Below are positions 35,447 to 44,660 of a stretch of 64,000 nucleotides of DNA, piece after piece. Made by a program: the position numbers and the translations under genes. The notes under the pieces were generated by a model that did no database searches, was not told the origin of the DNA, and saw nothing but the letters and a program-made list of their open reading frames with translations. The DNA comes from Novosphingobium guangzhouense (GTDB lineage: Bacteria > Pseudomonadota > Alphaproteobacteria > Sphingomonadales > Sphingomonadaceae), in assembly GCF_002896965.1 (NCBI RefSeq), contig NZ_LYMM01000021.1, positions 79,004 through 143,003 on the forward strand, read 5' to 3'. Numbering within the stretch: position 1 is the first letter of the stretch; each line of letters starts with the position of its first letter.

Positions 35447-38260
35447 TCACCCGTGTGCGCCGAACTCGTTGGCCAGCGCGGTGGTGATCCTCAGGGACAG
35501 CCCATAGGACCGCGCGATCGGGTCGATGAAGTCCTTGTGGATCTGCGCATAGCCCGTGGCGCTTGAATCCGGGTAGTCGCTGGGGGCGTCTACCGCGAAG
35601 TCGCTGATCGAGGGGAAATGCACCGGGAAGGCACGGCGCAACTGGGCCAGACCGTCTTCCACGCGCAGGGTGAAGAACATCTCCAGCACGTCGTCGCGGC
35701 TGATGTCGTTCGCCCGGCTGAACTGCGGGGTCATGACCGAGCGCAGGAACATGTGCTGGAACAGCGCGATGCGCAGCGCGTGGAGCACGCCCAGCGAACG
35801 GCGCGTGTGTTCCCGGTCGGCCAGCGGCGCTTCGTCCGGCACCAGATCGAGCAGGCGGTGCAGCTTGAGCGCATCGACGCGCAGGCGCGAGGCGAGGCGG
35901 CGATAGACGCCTGCGCGATCGTCCTTGGTCAGATACTCCGCCAGCTTGAGGCAGGCATCCGAGATGTTCTCCTCACCGCCGCGATAGGGGCGGCTGGCCC
36001 AGTAGGCGGAGTTGAACAGTTCGCCATAAGCCGACACCGTCTTGATCGAGGCCAGCGCATTGGCGGCGCGGGCAAGCCGCACGATCTGACGACCGCGCGC
36101 GGATTCGCGCAGAAGTCCGCCGATTTCCTCGCGGTTGCCGTCCGCTGCAGTGCCGATCCCTGCGATCACGTTCACCGGGTATCCCAGTTGCTGCAGGATC
36201 GCGTTGTGCGGGATCGCGCGGATCTGGCGCAGGTTCATCGAACGGTCGGAGGCAAGGTCCGACTGGCGGCGCGACTTGCGGCTGCCGGTGTCGTTGAGCA
36301 GGCCCAGCCCGAACGCGGTGATAGCGCGGCTGTAGGTCGAGCTTTCGAGATGCTGGTGCTGGACCGAACGGATCGCGCGATAGAAGTCGAGGGAAAGGTC
36401 GGTGCGGCGGTAGAACAGGTCCGTCGGCGCGTTGATGTCGGCATCCCACAGGGGGCGTTCGGCCATGCGGGTCAGTGTCGCCAGCGCCAGCTCGTCGGAG
36501 CCGAACCAGAGATAGCCGTCGCCGCCCTGGAAGCTGACTTCGGGTTCAAGCCTGATCCCCGCGCGCAGGAACCGGCGGCGCGCCCAGGGGGACATCTGCC
36601 AGTCGAAGCGGTCGTCGATGCTGGACGGATGGCAACCGCGCCCCATCGATTCACCGCCGGTGTTGAAGATCAGCGCGCAGACGTCCGACAGTCCGTTGGC
36701 GGCCATGGCTTCTGACAGGCGGCCCTGCAGACGCTCGATGGCAAGGGCGGCGGGCACCTGTCCGACGAAGCGGCCCGCGTCGGAGAACCCGGTCTGGATC
36801 GAGACGCGGCCGCGCTTGCGGGCGTAATCACGATAGGCAGGCTCCGCCAGGACGGCGTCCAGGAAGCGGCCGCCGTGCTCCAGCGCGGTTTCCGTTTCGA
36901 ACAGGGGCGAGACATCGACCTTGTCCTCGATCCCGAACATGCGCGCGAAATAGAGCGCGGCAAGCACGGTGGTCGGCTCTTCGCATTCGGCCACCAGCAT
37001 GCGGATCGGCGCGTCGGCGTCGATATGGCCAAGGATCTGCGCCATCGCCAGGAATTGGCGCACGGCGGTGCTGTTCTCGATCGCCAGCGCCGCGAAGTTG
37101 GACTTCAGCGGCTTCACTTCGGCCAGCAGTTCGCGCATGCGCACCAGCGCGGCCTGGCTGGCAAGGCTGAGCTTGCCGTCCGGGTCGATGCGGCGGCGGA
37201 TCGCGTTTTGCAGCTGCGATGCGTTCACGCGGAAATGGATGCCGCCCATGCCGAGGCCGTCCGCGCGCATGGCGGCGGCGGTGACAAGCAGGGTGCGGGC
37301 CTGTTCCTGATCGGCGTGGCGGGCTTCTTCCTCAAGCCGGGTGATGATGCGTTCGAGGCTGACGATCTTGTCCGGGTGCTCGGCGGTCAGGCCGTTCGCG
37401 GCCGCCGACAAGGCATCGGGGTCGGTCAGATCCTGCCGGAACGCGCTTACGGCCTCGGCGGTGTGGGCCTGCGCGCGGGCAAGCTCGGCCGCGATTTCGG
37501 GCGCGACCGTTTCCAGCGCGGCGGCATAGCCGGCAAGGCGCTCTGCCTTTTCCTCAAGGCGGTAGCGGATCGAGGTGGACCACGAGATATCCGTGCGCCC
37601 GTCCATGTCGTAGCCGACCCAGTGGGCGAAGCGCACCGGCATCGGGTTCAGGCCCTTCCAGCGCTTGGGCCAGCGGGCGGCGGCAAGGTCGAACAGGCGG
37701 GCATTGATACGATCGCGCGCCTTCTGGCCGCGCGCCATCGCCGCCATCGCGGCCTCATGCTCGGAATCGAGGGTGATCGTGTCCCGCTCGGGCGAGGCGA
37801 CGCAGACCGATGCCTGGCTGAAGTCGCCGCTGGAGGCGGAAGTCGCAACGGCCTCTGTCTGCGCGGCGCTCAGCAGGAAGGTCGGGTGGGCGGTGAAGAC
37901 GACGTGCGCCGCCGGGCGCTGCCAACGGACCGCAAAGGCGGTGAAGTCATCGTCATCGGCGGTCTTGCCGGCAAGCGCGTCCAGCGCCTTGTCGTTGTCC
38001 GCAATCGGCAGCGTGCCCAGAATGCGATCGAGCCGGGAGGCACGGGCGCGCAACCCTTCGCACTCCATCTCGGCGACAAGTGCCTCGATATCGTCGAGGG
38101 ACATGCCGCCGTTTTCCAGCGCCCGCGACAGTTCCAGGCCAAGCTGGAACACGGGGTTGAACAGCGGCGTCACCGCCGTGAGCTTGTGCAGTTCCTTCAG
38201 CCGCGCGTCGAGCGCATCGACCGTGCCCAGAGCGACGGGCTCTCCCGACCCGCCGCCCAT
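35447..38260 (-). CDS. Phosphoenolpyruvate carboxylase-like protein with altered active-site motifs
   Basis: A 937-residue protein of the PEP carboxylase fold, last gene of the Entner-Doudoroff operon; its start overlaps the eda stop. The N-terminal VVFTAHPTF keeps the catalytic His (H125), but the usual Glu after TAHPT is Phe. The canonical GYSDSxKDxG is GFSDAGRFVG (about residue 490), losing the Lys. The loop FHGRGGxxGRGG reads FNTGGESMGRGC, losing one of its two Arg. The C-terminus ends NEFGAHG in place of the conserved QNTG-type tail. From what is known of PEPC, these loops bind PEP and bicarbonate, so the protein may not carry out the classic reaction. It could have another role, or be a true but divergent enzyme. 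Confidence 0.82.
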   Translation of the reverse strand: MGGGSGEPVALGTVDALDARLKELHKLTAVTPLFNPVFQLGLELSRALENGGMSLDDIEALVAEMECEGLRARASRLDRILGTLPIADNDKALDALAGKTADDDDFTAFAVRWQRPAAHVVFTAHPTFLLSAAQTEAVATSASSGDFSQASVCVASPERDTITLDSEHEAAMAAMARGQKARDRINARLFDLAAARWPKRWKGLNPMPVRFAHWVGYDMDGRTDISWSTSIRYRLEEKAERLAGYAAALETVAPEIAAELARAQAHTAEAVSAFRQDLTDPDALSAAANGLTAEHPDKIVSLERIITRLEEEARHADQEQARTLLVTAAAMRADGLGMGGIHFRVNASQLQNAIRRRIDPDGKLSLASQAALVRMRELLAEVKPLKSNFAALAIENSTAVRQFLAMAQILGHIDADAPIRMLVAECEEPTTVLAALYFARMFGIEDKVDVSPLFETETALEHGGRFLDAVLAEPAYRDYARKRGRVSIQTGFSDAGRFVGQVPAALAIERLQGRLSEAMAANGLSDVCALIFNTGGESMGRGCHPSSIDDRFDWQMSPWARRRFLRAGIRLEPEVSFQGGDGYLWFGSDELALATLTRMAERPLWDADINAPTDLFYRRTDLSLDFYRAIRSVQHQHLESSTYSRAITAFGLGLLNDTGSRKSRRQSDLASDRSMNLRQIRAIPHNAILQQLGYPVNVIAGIGTAADGNREEIGGLLRESARGRQIVRLARAANALASIKTVSAYGELFNSAYWASRPYRGGEENISDACLKLAEYLTKDDRAGVYRRLASRLRVDALKLHRLLDLVPDEAPLADREHTRRSLGVLHALRIALFQHMFLRSVMTPQFSRANDISRDDVLEMFFTLRVEDGLAQLRRAFPVHFPSISDFAVDAPSDYPDSSATGYAQIHKDFIDPIARSYGLSLRITTALANEFGAHG

Positions 38261-38901
38261 CAGCGTGCCAGTCCCGCAGCGAGGCGCGCTTCGGCTTCGA
38301 TTTTCGCTACATCCGGCTTGCCCTTGGGGACCATCCAGCTGCCGCCGACGCAGATCACCGCGTCCAGTGCCAGCCATTCCGGCGCGTTCTGCGGGGTGAC
38401 GCCGCCGGTCGGGCAGAACTTCGCGGCCATCAGCGGGGCGGAGATCGCCTTCAGCGCGGGCGGGCCACCGGCAGCCATGGCCGGGAAGAACTTCAGACGG
38501 TCGAACCCGCATTCCAGCGCGAACATCACGTCGCTGGCATTGGCGGTGCCGGGCAGGAAGGGGATCTTCGACTTGTAGGCGGCTTCGGCGAGGTTCGGCG
38601 TCAGGCCGGGCGAGACGATGAATTCCGCGCCCGCATCGATCGAACGCTTGAGGTCGTCCGGGGTCAGCACGGTGCCCGCGCCGACAACGGCGCCGGGAAC
38701 CTGCTTCATGATCTTGATCGCATCGATCGCGCATTCGGTGCGCAGCGTCACTTCCAGCGCGGGCAGGCCACCGGCGACAAGCGCTTCGGCGATCGGCAGG
38801 GCGTGCTCGATATCCTCGATGACCAGCACCGGGATCACCGGGGCGAGGCGCATAACCTTCTCGACTGCGGCGGAAAGGGGGGCTTCGGACATGGTAGTCA
38901 T
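38260..38901 (-). CDS. eda: KDPG (2-keto-3-deoxy-6-phosphogluconate) aldolase
   Basis: Cleaves KDPG to pyruvate and glyceraldehyde 3-phosphate, the last committed step of the Entner-Doudoroff route. The 213-residue protein has VIPVLVIEDIEHALPIAEAL, the catalytic Glu region LEVTLRTECAIDAI, GAGTVLTPDDLKRSIDAGA, and the Schiff-base Lys in RLKFFPA. The start at 38901 overlaps the glk stop (TAATG), and its stop overlaps the start of the PEPC-like gene (TGATG). Confidence 0.96.
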   Translation of the reverse strand: MTTMSEAPLSAAVEKVMRLAPVIPVLVIEDIEHALPIAEALVAGGLPALEVTLRTECAIDAIKIMKQVPGAVVGAGTVLTPDDLKRSIDAGAEFIVSPGLTPNLAEAAYKSKIPFLPGTANASDVMFALECGFDRLKFFPAMAAGGPPALKAISAPLMAAKFCPTGGVTPQNAPEWLALDAVICVGGSWMVPKGKPDVAKIEAEARLAAGLAR

Positions 38902-39878
38902 TATTGGACGTGCTCCCTTGCGAATGCGGCCGCCGCGCCGAACAGGCCGGGCTGCGGGTGTGTTATGAGCTTGACGGGCAGGGTGGCCATCAGGCCGGCG
39001 AAGCGGCCCTTGGCGCGGAAACGCTCGGCAAAGCCCGAGGTCTTGATGGTTTCGCGAATGCGGTAGCCAAGGCCACCGGCGATGACGACGCCGCTTGCGC
39101 CCTGCGCCAGCGCGCAATCACCCGCCGCTGCGCCCAGCGCGAGGCAGAAGCGGTCGACGGCGGCGACGGCAAGACTGTCCGAACCTTCGGCGGCAGCGGT
39201 CCAGATCTGCACATCGGTCAGTTCGTGGATCGCCTTGTGTTCCATCGCGGCAAGCGTCGCGTAGATATCGATGATGCCGGGGCCGGAGACGATGCGCTCC
39301 ACCGACACCCGGTTGTGGCGCTTGCGCAGGCGGGCAAGGATGGCGTCTTCGATCAGGTCGAGCGGGGCGTAGTCGGTATGGCCGCCCTCGGTCGCCTGAA
39401 CGTGGTAGGAACCCTTTCCGTCCCGGTAGAGGTGCGCCACGCCCAGCCCGGTGCCGGGGCCAAGGATGCTGAGCGTGCCCGAAGCGGGCAGGGTCTCGTC
39501 CGGGCCGGTCAGGTGCAGGAAGTCGGCCTCGTCCGCGCAGGCGACCGCATGGGCTACGGCGGCGAAGTCGTTGATGATGGTCTGGCGCGTGGGGCCCAGC
39601 ATCTCCTGGATCTTCGCGGGGCGCAGGATCCAGGGGTTGTTGGTGAACTTGATCACCTCGTTGCCGACCGGGCCTGCCACCGACATGGCGACCGCATCGG
39701 GCAGGGTGCCGCCGTTCATGGCGCGGAATGCCTCCCATGCCAACTGGAAGCTGCCATGGTCCTTGGTGTGCAGCGTCGCCGGTTCGCCAAGCGCAATCCT
39801 GCCGTCATCACCGATGGTGGCCAGCGCGAAGCGTGCGTGCGTGCCGCCGATATCGACGGCTACGATCTGCGTACTCAT
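38901..39878 (-). CDS. glk: Glucokinase
   Basis: ATP-dependent phosphorylation of glucose for the Entner-Doudoroff pathway. The 325-residue protein is of the proteobacterial glucokinase type: [14 protein letters not shown] phosphate loop at the start, [14 protein letters not shown] with the catalytic Asp, [12 protein letters not shown] and [13 protein letters not shown]. It overlaps edd by four bases and eda by one. Confidence 0.95.
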   Translation of the reverse strand: MSTQIVAVDIGGTHARFALATIGDDGRIALGEPATLHTKDHGSFQLAWEAFRAMNGGTLPDAVAMSVAGPVGNEVIKFTNNPWILRPAKIQEMLGPTRQTIINDFAAVAHAVACADEADFLHLTGPDETLPASGTLSILGPGTGLGVAHLYRDGKGSYHVQATEGGHTDYAPLDLIEDAILARLRKRHNRVSVERIVSGPGIIDIYATLAAMEHKAIHELTDVQIWTAAAEGSDSLAVAAVDRFCLALGAAAGDCALAQGASGVVIAGGLGYRIRETIKTSGFAERFRAKGRFAGLMATLPVKLITHPQPGLFGAAAAFAREHVQ

Positions 39879-41689
39879 AGGCCCGCGACCTCCAGCATCG
39901 ACGAGCCGCCATGTTCGGCGCTCGACGCGTTGATGCGGAACATCGCGAAGAGTTCGCGGCCAGTGCCGAAGGCGGGCGGCGGGGTCGGCGCGGGTTCGCG
40001 GCCCGACAGGTCGGCGGTGGTGGAGATCGTGCCGTCCTCTGCCGAAAGACGCACGATGTCGCCGTCGCGCAAATAGGCCAGCGGGCCGCCCGCGAAGGCT
40101 TCGGGGGTCACGTGGATGGCGGCGGGCACCTTGCCCGAAGCGCCCGACATGCGGCCGTCCGTCACCAGCGCGACCTTGTGCCCACGATCCTGCAGCACGC
40201 CCAGCGGCGGGGTCAGCTTGTGCAGTTCGGGCATCCCGTTCGCGCGCGGGCCCTGGAAGCGGACGACGACGATGACGTCCTTGTCCAGTTCACCCGCCTT
40301 GAACGCCTTGGCCACGCCTTCCTGGTCGTCGAACACGCGGCAGGGCGCCTCGATCGTCCAGCGTTCGGCATCGACCGCGCTGGTCTTGAAGGTGCCACGA
40401 CCGAGGTTGCCGTCAACCAGGCGCATCCCGCCATCGGGCAGGAACGGGTTGGAGACGGGGCGCAGCATCGTATCGTCGCCGCTGACCGCCGGGGCCGGGG
40501 TCCAGCCGAGTTCGCCATCGACCATCACCGGCTCGTCCACGTAGGCGTTCATGCCGCCTTCGGCCACGGTCAGGATATCGCCATGGGCGAGGCCGCCGTC
40601 GAGCAGTTCGCGGATCACCCAGGCCATGCCGCCCGCCGCGTGGAAGTGGTTCACGTCGCCCGAACCGTTGGGATAGGCGCGGGTGATGAGCGGGACAACC
40701 GCGGAAAGCTCGTCGAAATCCTGCCAGTCGATCAGGATGCCGCCCGCGCGCGCCATGGCGGGCAGGTGGATCGCGTGATTGGTCGAACCGCCGGTGGCGA
40801 GCAGGCCGGCGATGGCGTTGACGATCGCCTTCTCGTCCACAACTTTCGCCATCGGGCGATAGTCTTCGCCCTTGCGGGTGATCGCGGCAAGGCGGTGCGT
40901 GGCAGAGCGGGTCAGCGCAGTGCGCAGCGGGGTATTGGGGGGCACGAATGCCGCGTTCGGCATGTGCAGGCCCATCATCTCCATCATCATCTGGTTGGAG
41001 TTGGCGGTGCCGTAGAACGTGCAGGTGCCCGGCGAGTGATAGCTGGCGCTTTCGCTGGCCAGCAGTTCCTCGCGCCCGACCTTGCCTTCGGCATAGAGCT
41101 GGCGGACCTTCTGCTTCTCCTTGTTGGAGATGCCGGTGGGCATCGGGCCGGAGGGCACGAAGATCGCGGGCAGGTGGCCGAAGCGCAGTGCGCCGATGAC
41201 AAGGCCGGGGACGATCTTGTCGCAGATGCCCAGCAGCGCCATGCCGTCGAACATCGCGTGGGACAGGGCAACGCCGGTGGACAGCGCGATCACGTCGCGG
41301 CTGAACAGCGATAGCTCCATGCCGTCGAAGCCCTGCGTCACGCCGTCGCACATGGCGGGCACGCCGCCTGCGACTTGCGCGGTGGCGCCGACTTCGCGGG
41401 CGAACAGCTTCATCTGTTCGGGGTAGCGGCCATAGGGCTGATGCGCCGAAAGCATGTCGTTGTAGGCGGTGACGATGCCGAGGTTGACCGCCTTGTTGCC
41501 CGCGATCGTCGCCTTGTCCTCTCCCGAGGCGGCAAAGCCGTGCGCGAGGTTGGAACACGACAGGAAACTGCGGTCGGAATGCTTGTCCGTTTCGCGCGCG
41601 ATCATGTCGAGATAGCGCGCGCGGCTGTCCTTCGACCGTTCGATGATACGGTCGGTGACGCGCGCGACCACCGGGTGGAGGTTGGTCAT
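39875..41689 (-). CDS. edd: 6-Phosphogluconate dehydratase
   Basis: Fe-S dehydratase converting 6-phosphogluconate to KDPG. The 604-residue protein has the family cysteine-bearing segments [32 protein letters not shown] and [20 protein letters not shown] for the Fe-S cluster, and the later [20 protein letters not shown]. The start ATG has AGGAG ten bases upstream. It is separated from zwf by 137 bases that contain a hairpin after zwf, so it may also have its own promoter, while it is coupled with glk (ATGA). Confidence 0.97.
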   Translation of the reverse strand: MTNLHPVVARVTDRIIERSKDSRARYLDMIARETDKHSDRSFLSCSNLAHGFAASGEDKATIAGNKAVNLGIVTAYNDMLSAHQPYGRYPEQMKLFAREVGATAQVAGGVPAMCDGVTQGFDGMELSLFSRDVIALSTGVALSHAMFDGMALLGICDKIVPGLVIGALRFGHLPAIFVPSGPMPTGISNKEKQKVRQLYAEGKVGREELLASESASYHSPGTCTFYGTANSNQMMMEMMGLHMPNAAFVPPNTPLRTALTRSATHRLAAITRKGEDYRPMAKVVDEKAIVNAIAGLLATGGSTNHAIHLPAMARAGGILIDWQDFDELSAVVPLITRAYPNGSGDVNHFHAAGGMAWVIRELLDGGLAHGDILTVAEGGMNAYVDEPVMVDGELGWTPAPAVSGDDTMLRPVSNPFLPDGGMRLVDGNLGRGTFKTSAVDAERWTIEAPCRVFDDQEGVAKAFKAGELDKDVIVVVRFQGPRANGMPELHKLTPPLGVLQDRGHKVALVTDGRMSGASGKVPAAIHVTPEAFAGGPLAYLRDGDIVRLSAEDGTISTTADLSGREPAPTPPPAFGTGRELFAMFRINASSAEHGGSSMLEVAGL

Positions 41690-41805
41690 GGTCTACTCCT
41701 GGTCTTTCGCGACATCCGGCTCTTCCCGCCCCGCATTTGGGCGGGAAGGTAACCGGTGTCAATCGCTATATATCAGCCCGCACGGGGCTACCCATGCAAT
41801 CAGAA

Positions 41806-41823
41806 GGCACGATTGCTCGTGCC
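41806..41823 (-). terminator. Hairpin directly after zwf
   Basis: Perfect 7-bp stem with a 4-base loop: GGCACGA (41806-41812), TTGC, TCGTGCC (41817-41823); read on the minus strand the loop is GCAA, a GNRA tetraloop. It begins four bases after the zwf stop and is followed on the minus strand by a weak T-rich tail (TTCTGATT). Likely an intrinsic terminator or processing hairpin separating zwf from edd. Confidence 0.55.
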
Positions 41824-41826
41824 CCA

Positions 41827-43269
41827 TTACTCGTGCCAGGTGACTCCATCGCGTTCGGCAAGGGCGATCGCGGCGGACGGCCCCCAGCTTCCAGCGGTGT
41901 AAGTCTTGGGCTCCTGTTCCTGTTCCTCCCAACCGGCGCGGATCGCGTCGATCCATTCCCATTGGGCCTCTACTTCGTCGCGGCGGACGAACAGGGTCTG
42001 GTCGCCTTCGATCAGGTCGAGCAGCAGGCGTTCGTAGGCGATGCGGCGCTGGTGGTCGGCGAAGGCATCGGGCGTCAGGATGGCAAGCGGCACCGAGCGC
42101 AGGCCATAGCCATTGCGATCCAGCCCCGGCACCTTGGCCATGAGCGAAAGGGTGATGTTTTCTTCCGGCTGGATGCCGATGACGAGGCGGTTGGGCACAG
42201 TCTTCGCACCGCGACCGTGGAAGATCGAGTGCGGCACGTCGCGGAACTGCACGACGATCTCGGTCGTGCGCTTGGGCAGGCGCTTGCCGGTGCGCATGTA
42301 GAAGGGCACGCCCTGCCAGCGCCAGTTGTCGATGTAGCCCTTGATGGCGACGAAGGTTTCGGTGTTCGAATCCTTGCCAAGCTCTTCATCATAACCGGGC
42401 ACGGCCTTGCCGCCGATCGCACCTGCGCGGTACTGGCCGGTGACGGTTTCCTGCGGCTTCACCTTGCGCAGGGAATGGAGCACCTTGACCTTTTCGTTGC
42501 GGATCGAGGTGGCGTTGTACGAAACCGGCGGCTCCATCGCGACAAGCGCGAGCAGCTGGAGCATGTGGTTTTGCACCATGTCGCGAAGGGCGCCGCTGTC
42601 GTCATAATAGGCGACGCGCGATTCGAGGCCCACCGTTTCGGCCACGGTGATCTGCACGTGGTCGATATGCGCGGCGTTCCACAGGGGCTCGAACATCAGG
42701 TTGGCAAAGCGCAGCGCCAGCAGGTTCTGGACCGTTTCCTTGCCCAGATAGTGATCGATCCGGAAAATGCGGTCTTCGGGGAAGGCGGCGGCGACGGCAT
42801 CGTTGATGATCTTGCTGGAAGCGAGGTCGATGCCGAGCGGCTTTTCCAGGCCGATGCGCACGTTGTCACCGGCAAGGCCGCTCTTCACCAGGCCGTGAAT
42901 GGTCGGTTCGAACAGGCTTGGCGCGGTGGACAGGAAGATCGACAGGCCCTGCCTGGGCGTGCCCACCTTTTCCGCCAGCGCGTGGAAATGGTCGATCTCG
43001 TTCGCGTCGAGCGGCTGATAGGTCAGCCGGTTGAGGAACTGCGCCATTCCGCCGCGCCGACCGGCCGGCAGGAACTGTTCCAGCGATTCGCGCGCGAAGT
43101 TGCGGAACCCCTGATCGTCCATGTCCGACCGGGCGGTGCAGATGATTTCGATATCGGAGCCCAGCAGGCCTTCCGCGTCGAGCGCGCAAAGCGAAGGGAG
43201 GAGCATCCTGCGTGAAAGATCGCCCGTGGCGCCGAAGAGGAGCAGGCGATCGGAAGTGAATTGCGTCAC
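41827..43269 (-). CDS. zwf: Glucose-6-phosphate 1-dehydrogenase
   Basis: Oxidises glucose 6-phosphate to 6-phosphogluconolactone with NAD(P), first step into the Entner-Doudoroff route. The 480-residue protein has LLLFGATGDLSRRMLLPSL (dinucleotide fold), the active-site signature FRIDHYLGKETVQNLLALRF and FYMRTGKRLPKR. The start is GTG at 43269, with GGAAAGG four bases upstream; the longer open frame upstream has no comparable site. No phosphogluconolactonase gene (pgl) follows. The upstream region is shared with the divergent phoR. Confidence 0.95.
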   Translation of the reverse strand: MTQFTSDRLLLFGATGDLSRRMLLPSLCALDAEGLLGSDIEIICTARSDMDDQGFRNFARESLEQFLPAGRRGGMAQFLNRLTYQPLDANEIDHFHALAEKVGTPRQGLSIFLSTAPSLFEPTIHGLVKSGLAGDNVRIGLEKPLGIDLASSKIINDAVAAAFPEDRIFRIDHYLGKETVQNLLALRFANLMFEPLWNAAHIDHVQITVAETVGLESRVAYYDDSGALRDMVQNHMLQLLALVAMEPPVSYNATSIRNEKVKVLHSLRKVKPQETVTGQYRAGAIGGKAVPGYDEELGKDSNTETFVAIKGYIDNWRWQGVPFYMRTGKRLPKRTTEIVVQFRDVPHSIFHGRGAKTVPNRLVIGIQPEENITLSLMAKVPGLDRNGYGLRSVPLAILTPDAFADHQRRIAYERLLLDLIEGDQTLFVRRDEVEAQWEWIDAIRAGWEEQEQEPKTYTAGSWGPSAAIALAERDGVTWHE

Positions 43270-43609
43270 GGTACCCTTTCCACCGGACGACCGCGCTCCT
43301 CCTCGCGACCGTTGATGATTGTTCTCAAGGTCGCATGGTTCCGGCCGCGAAGGTGGGTGTCCACTTGTAGGCGCAGGGCCATGCGGGTGCGCCATAACAA
43401 AGCCTGCCGCCAAGCGCTAGGGCGCTGAGGGCACGCAAGCACGTTTTCCAAACTTGCCGCAGGGCGAACGGACATGGAAATGTCATTTCCGCCCCCTGTG
43501 AATACGAATGTTGCAACAATAGTGTCTTGGAACCATGTCACGCGCGGAATTTGAGTCCCGGTGCGCCGCCCGTGCGCGTATCGACCGTGACGGCAGGAGC
43601 AGAACAGGC
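43270..43609. promoter_or_regulatory. Divergent zwf/phoR promoter region
   Basis: 340 bases between zwf and the preferred phoR start. Besides the Pho-box-like element at 43469-43486, it has a perfect 15-base inverted repeat GGAAATG-T-CATTTCC at 43476-43490. No clear sigma-70 promoter was identified for zwf. An alternative phoR start codon is at 43535. Confidence 0.45.
43469..43486 (+). promoter_or_regulatory. Pho-box-like element upstream of phoR
   Basis: CGGACAT-GGAA-ATGTCAT fits the PhoB pattern of two 7-base half-sites separated by four bases (consensus about CTGTCAT-N4-CTGTCAT): five of seven and six of seven matches. A possible -10 (GAATAC, about 43501) follows at the expected distance. 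It suggests autoregulation of phoR. Confidence 0.55.
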
Positions 43610-44596
43610 ATGAGCATCGAGGGCGTCCACCTTCTGGAACACCTTCAGACCCCCGCGATGATGGTCGTGCGGGGGCAGGTGCGCTTTGCCAACAGCGCGG
43701 CCAAGGCCCTGCTTGGCGCGCATATCGTGGGTCAGGACGTGCGCATCGCCATCCGCGAACCGCGCGCCGTCGCCGCGATCCTCAGCGACGAAGGCGGCTC
43801 CGCGCGGGTCAAGGGACTGTCGACCGGCGGTTCGGTCTGGGAAGTCGACTGCAAGGTGGTGGGCCTTCACGAACGGCTGGTCAGCCTCTACGATCTTTCG
43901 GAGCGGGTCAGCGTGGCCAAGTCGCACGCCGATTTCGTCGCCAATGCCAGCCACGAACTGCGCACGCCGCTGGCCAACGTCATCGGCTATTGCGAGACGC
44001 TGCTGAACCCCAAGGCGGGCGGGGACGAGGCGCTGCGCAACCGCTTCCTGGGCACCATCCGCCACGAAGCGCAGCGGATGCAGGCGCTGATCTCCGATCT
44101 CATGTCGCTGTCGCGGATCGAGGCCGTGAAGCACGAGGCACCGGCCGATACGGTGGACGTGGTGGCGCTGGCGCATGAAGTTGCGGGCGAATTCAAGGGG
44201 ACCATGGAGGTCCATGTCCGCGCGAACCAGCCCGAGGCGGCCATTGCCGGGGATCGCGGCCAGCTTTCGCAGGTGCTGCGCAACCTGATCGACAATGCAC
44301 GCAAGTACGCAAGGCCGGAAGGGCCGGTGGAAGTCTCGGTGGAGGCGGCCAGCACCGGCTGGGTGCTCGTCACCGTGCGCGACGAGGGCGAGGGCATCGC
44401 GCCCGAACATCTGCCGCGCGTGACCGAGCGGTTCTATCGCGCCGATACCAGCCGCAGCCGCGCGGCAGGCGGTACGGGCCTTGGCCTCTCGATCGTGAAG
44501 CACATCGTCGAACGCCACCGCGGCCGTTTCGACATCGAAAGCCGCCAGGGGGTGGGGACCACCGCCTCGCTGATGCTGCCGCTGAAGGGCGAGTGA
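43610..44596 (+). CDS. phoR: PhoR-type sensor histidine kinase, apparently without membrane segments
   Basis: Sensor kinase for phosphate limitation, partner of PhoB. The 328-residue protein has a PAS-like N-terminal region (MMVVRGQVRFANSAAKALLG, about 15-100), then the HisKA segment SHADFVANASHELRTPLANV with phospho-acceptor H115, and the ATPase domain with VLRNLIDNARKYARP, VRDEGEGIAPEHLPRVTERF and GTGLGLSIVKHIVERH. No hydrophobic membrane helix is present even if the upstream ATG at 43535 is used. The start at 43610 has AGGAG about ten bases upstream. phoB lies 7 kb away, on the far side of the porin and pst genes. The role follows from sequence type and context. Confidence 0.85.
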   Translation: MSIEGVHLLEHLQTPAMMVVRGQVRFANSAAKALLGAHIVGQDVRIAIREPRAVAAILSDEGGSARVKGLSTGGSVWEVDCKVVGLHERLVSLYDLSERVSVAKSHADFVANASHELRTPLANVIGYCETLLNPKAGGDEALRNRFLGTIRHEAQRMQALISDLMSLSRIEAVKHEAPADTVDVVALAHEVAGEFKGTMEVHVRANQPEAAIAGDRGQLSQVLRNLIDNARKYARPEGPVEVSVEAASTGWVLVTVRDEGEGIAPEHLPRVTERFYRADTSRSRAAGGTGLGLSIVKHIVERHRGRFDIESRQGVGTTASLMLPLKGE

Positions 44597-44629
44597 GGCG
44601 GAAGAGGACGCGCCCCGGCACTCGCCCCG

Positions 44630-44660
44630 TTGTCAGAAGTCCAGCTTGTCAGAAGTCCAG
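44630..44660. repeat. 16-bp-period tandem duplication at the porin stop
   Basis: TTGTCAGAAGTCCAG occurs at 44630-44644 and 44646-44660, a tandem duplication with a 16-base period. Read on the minus strand it duplicates the last porin codons (Leu-Asp-Phe-stop); the first stop keeps the protein end unchanged. Confidence 0.9.
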
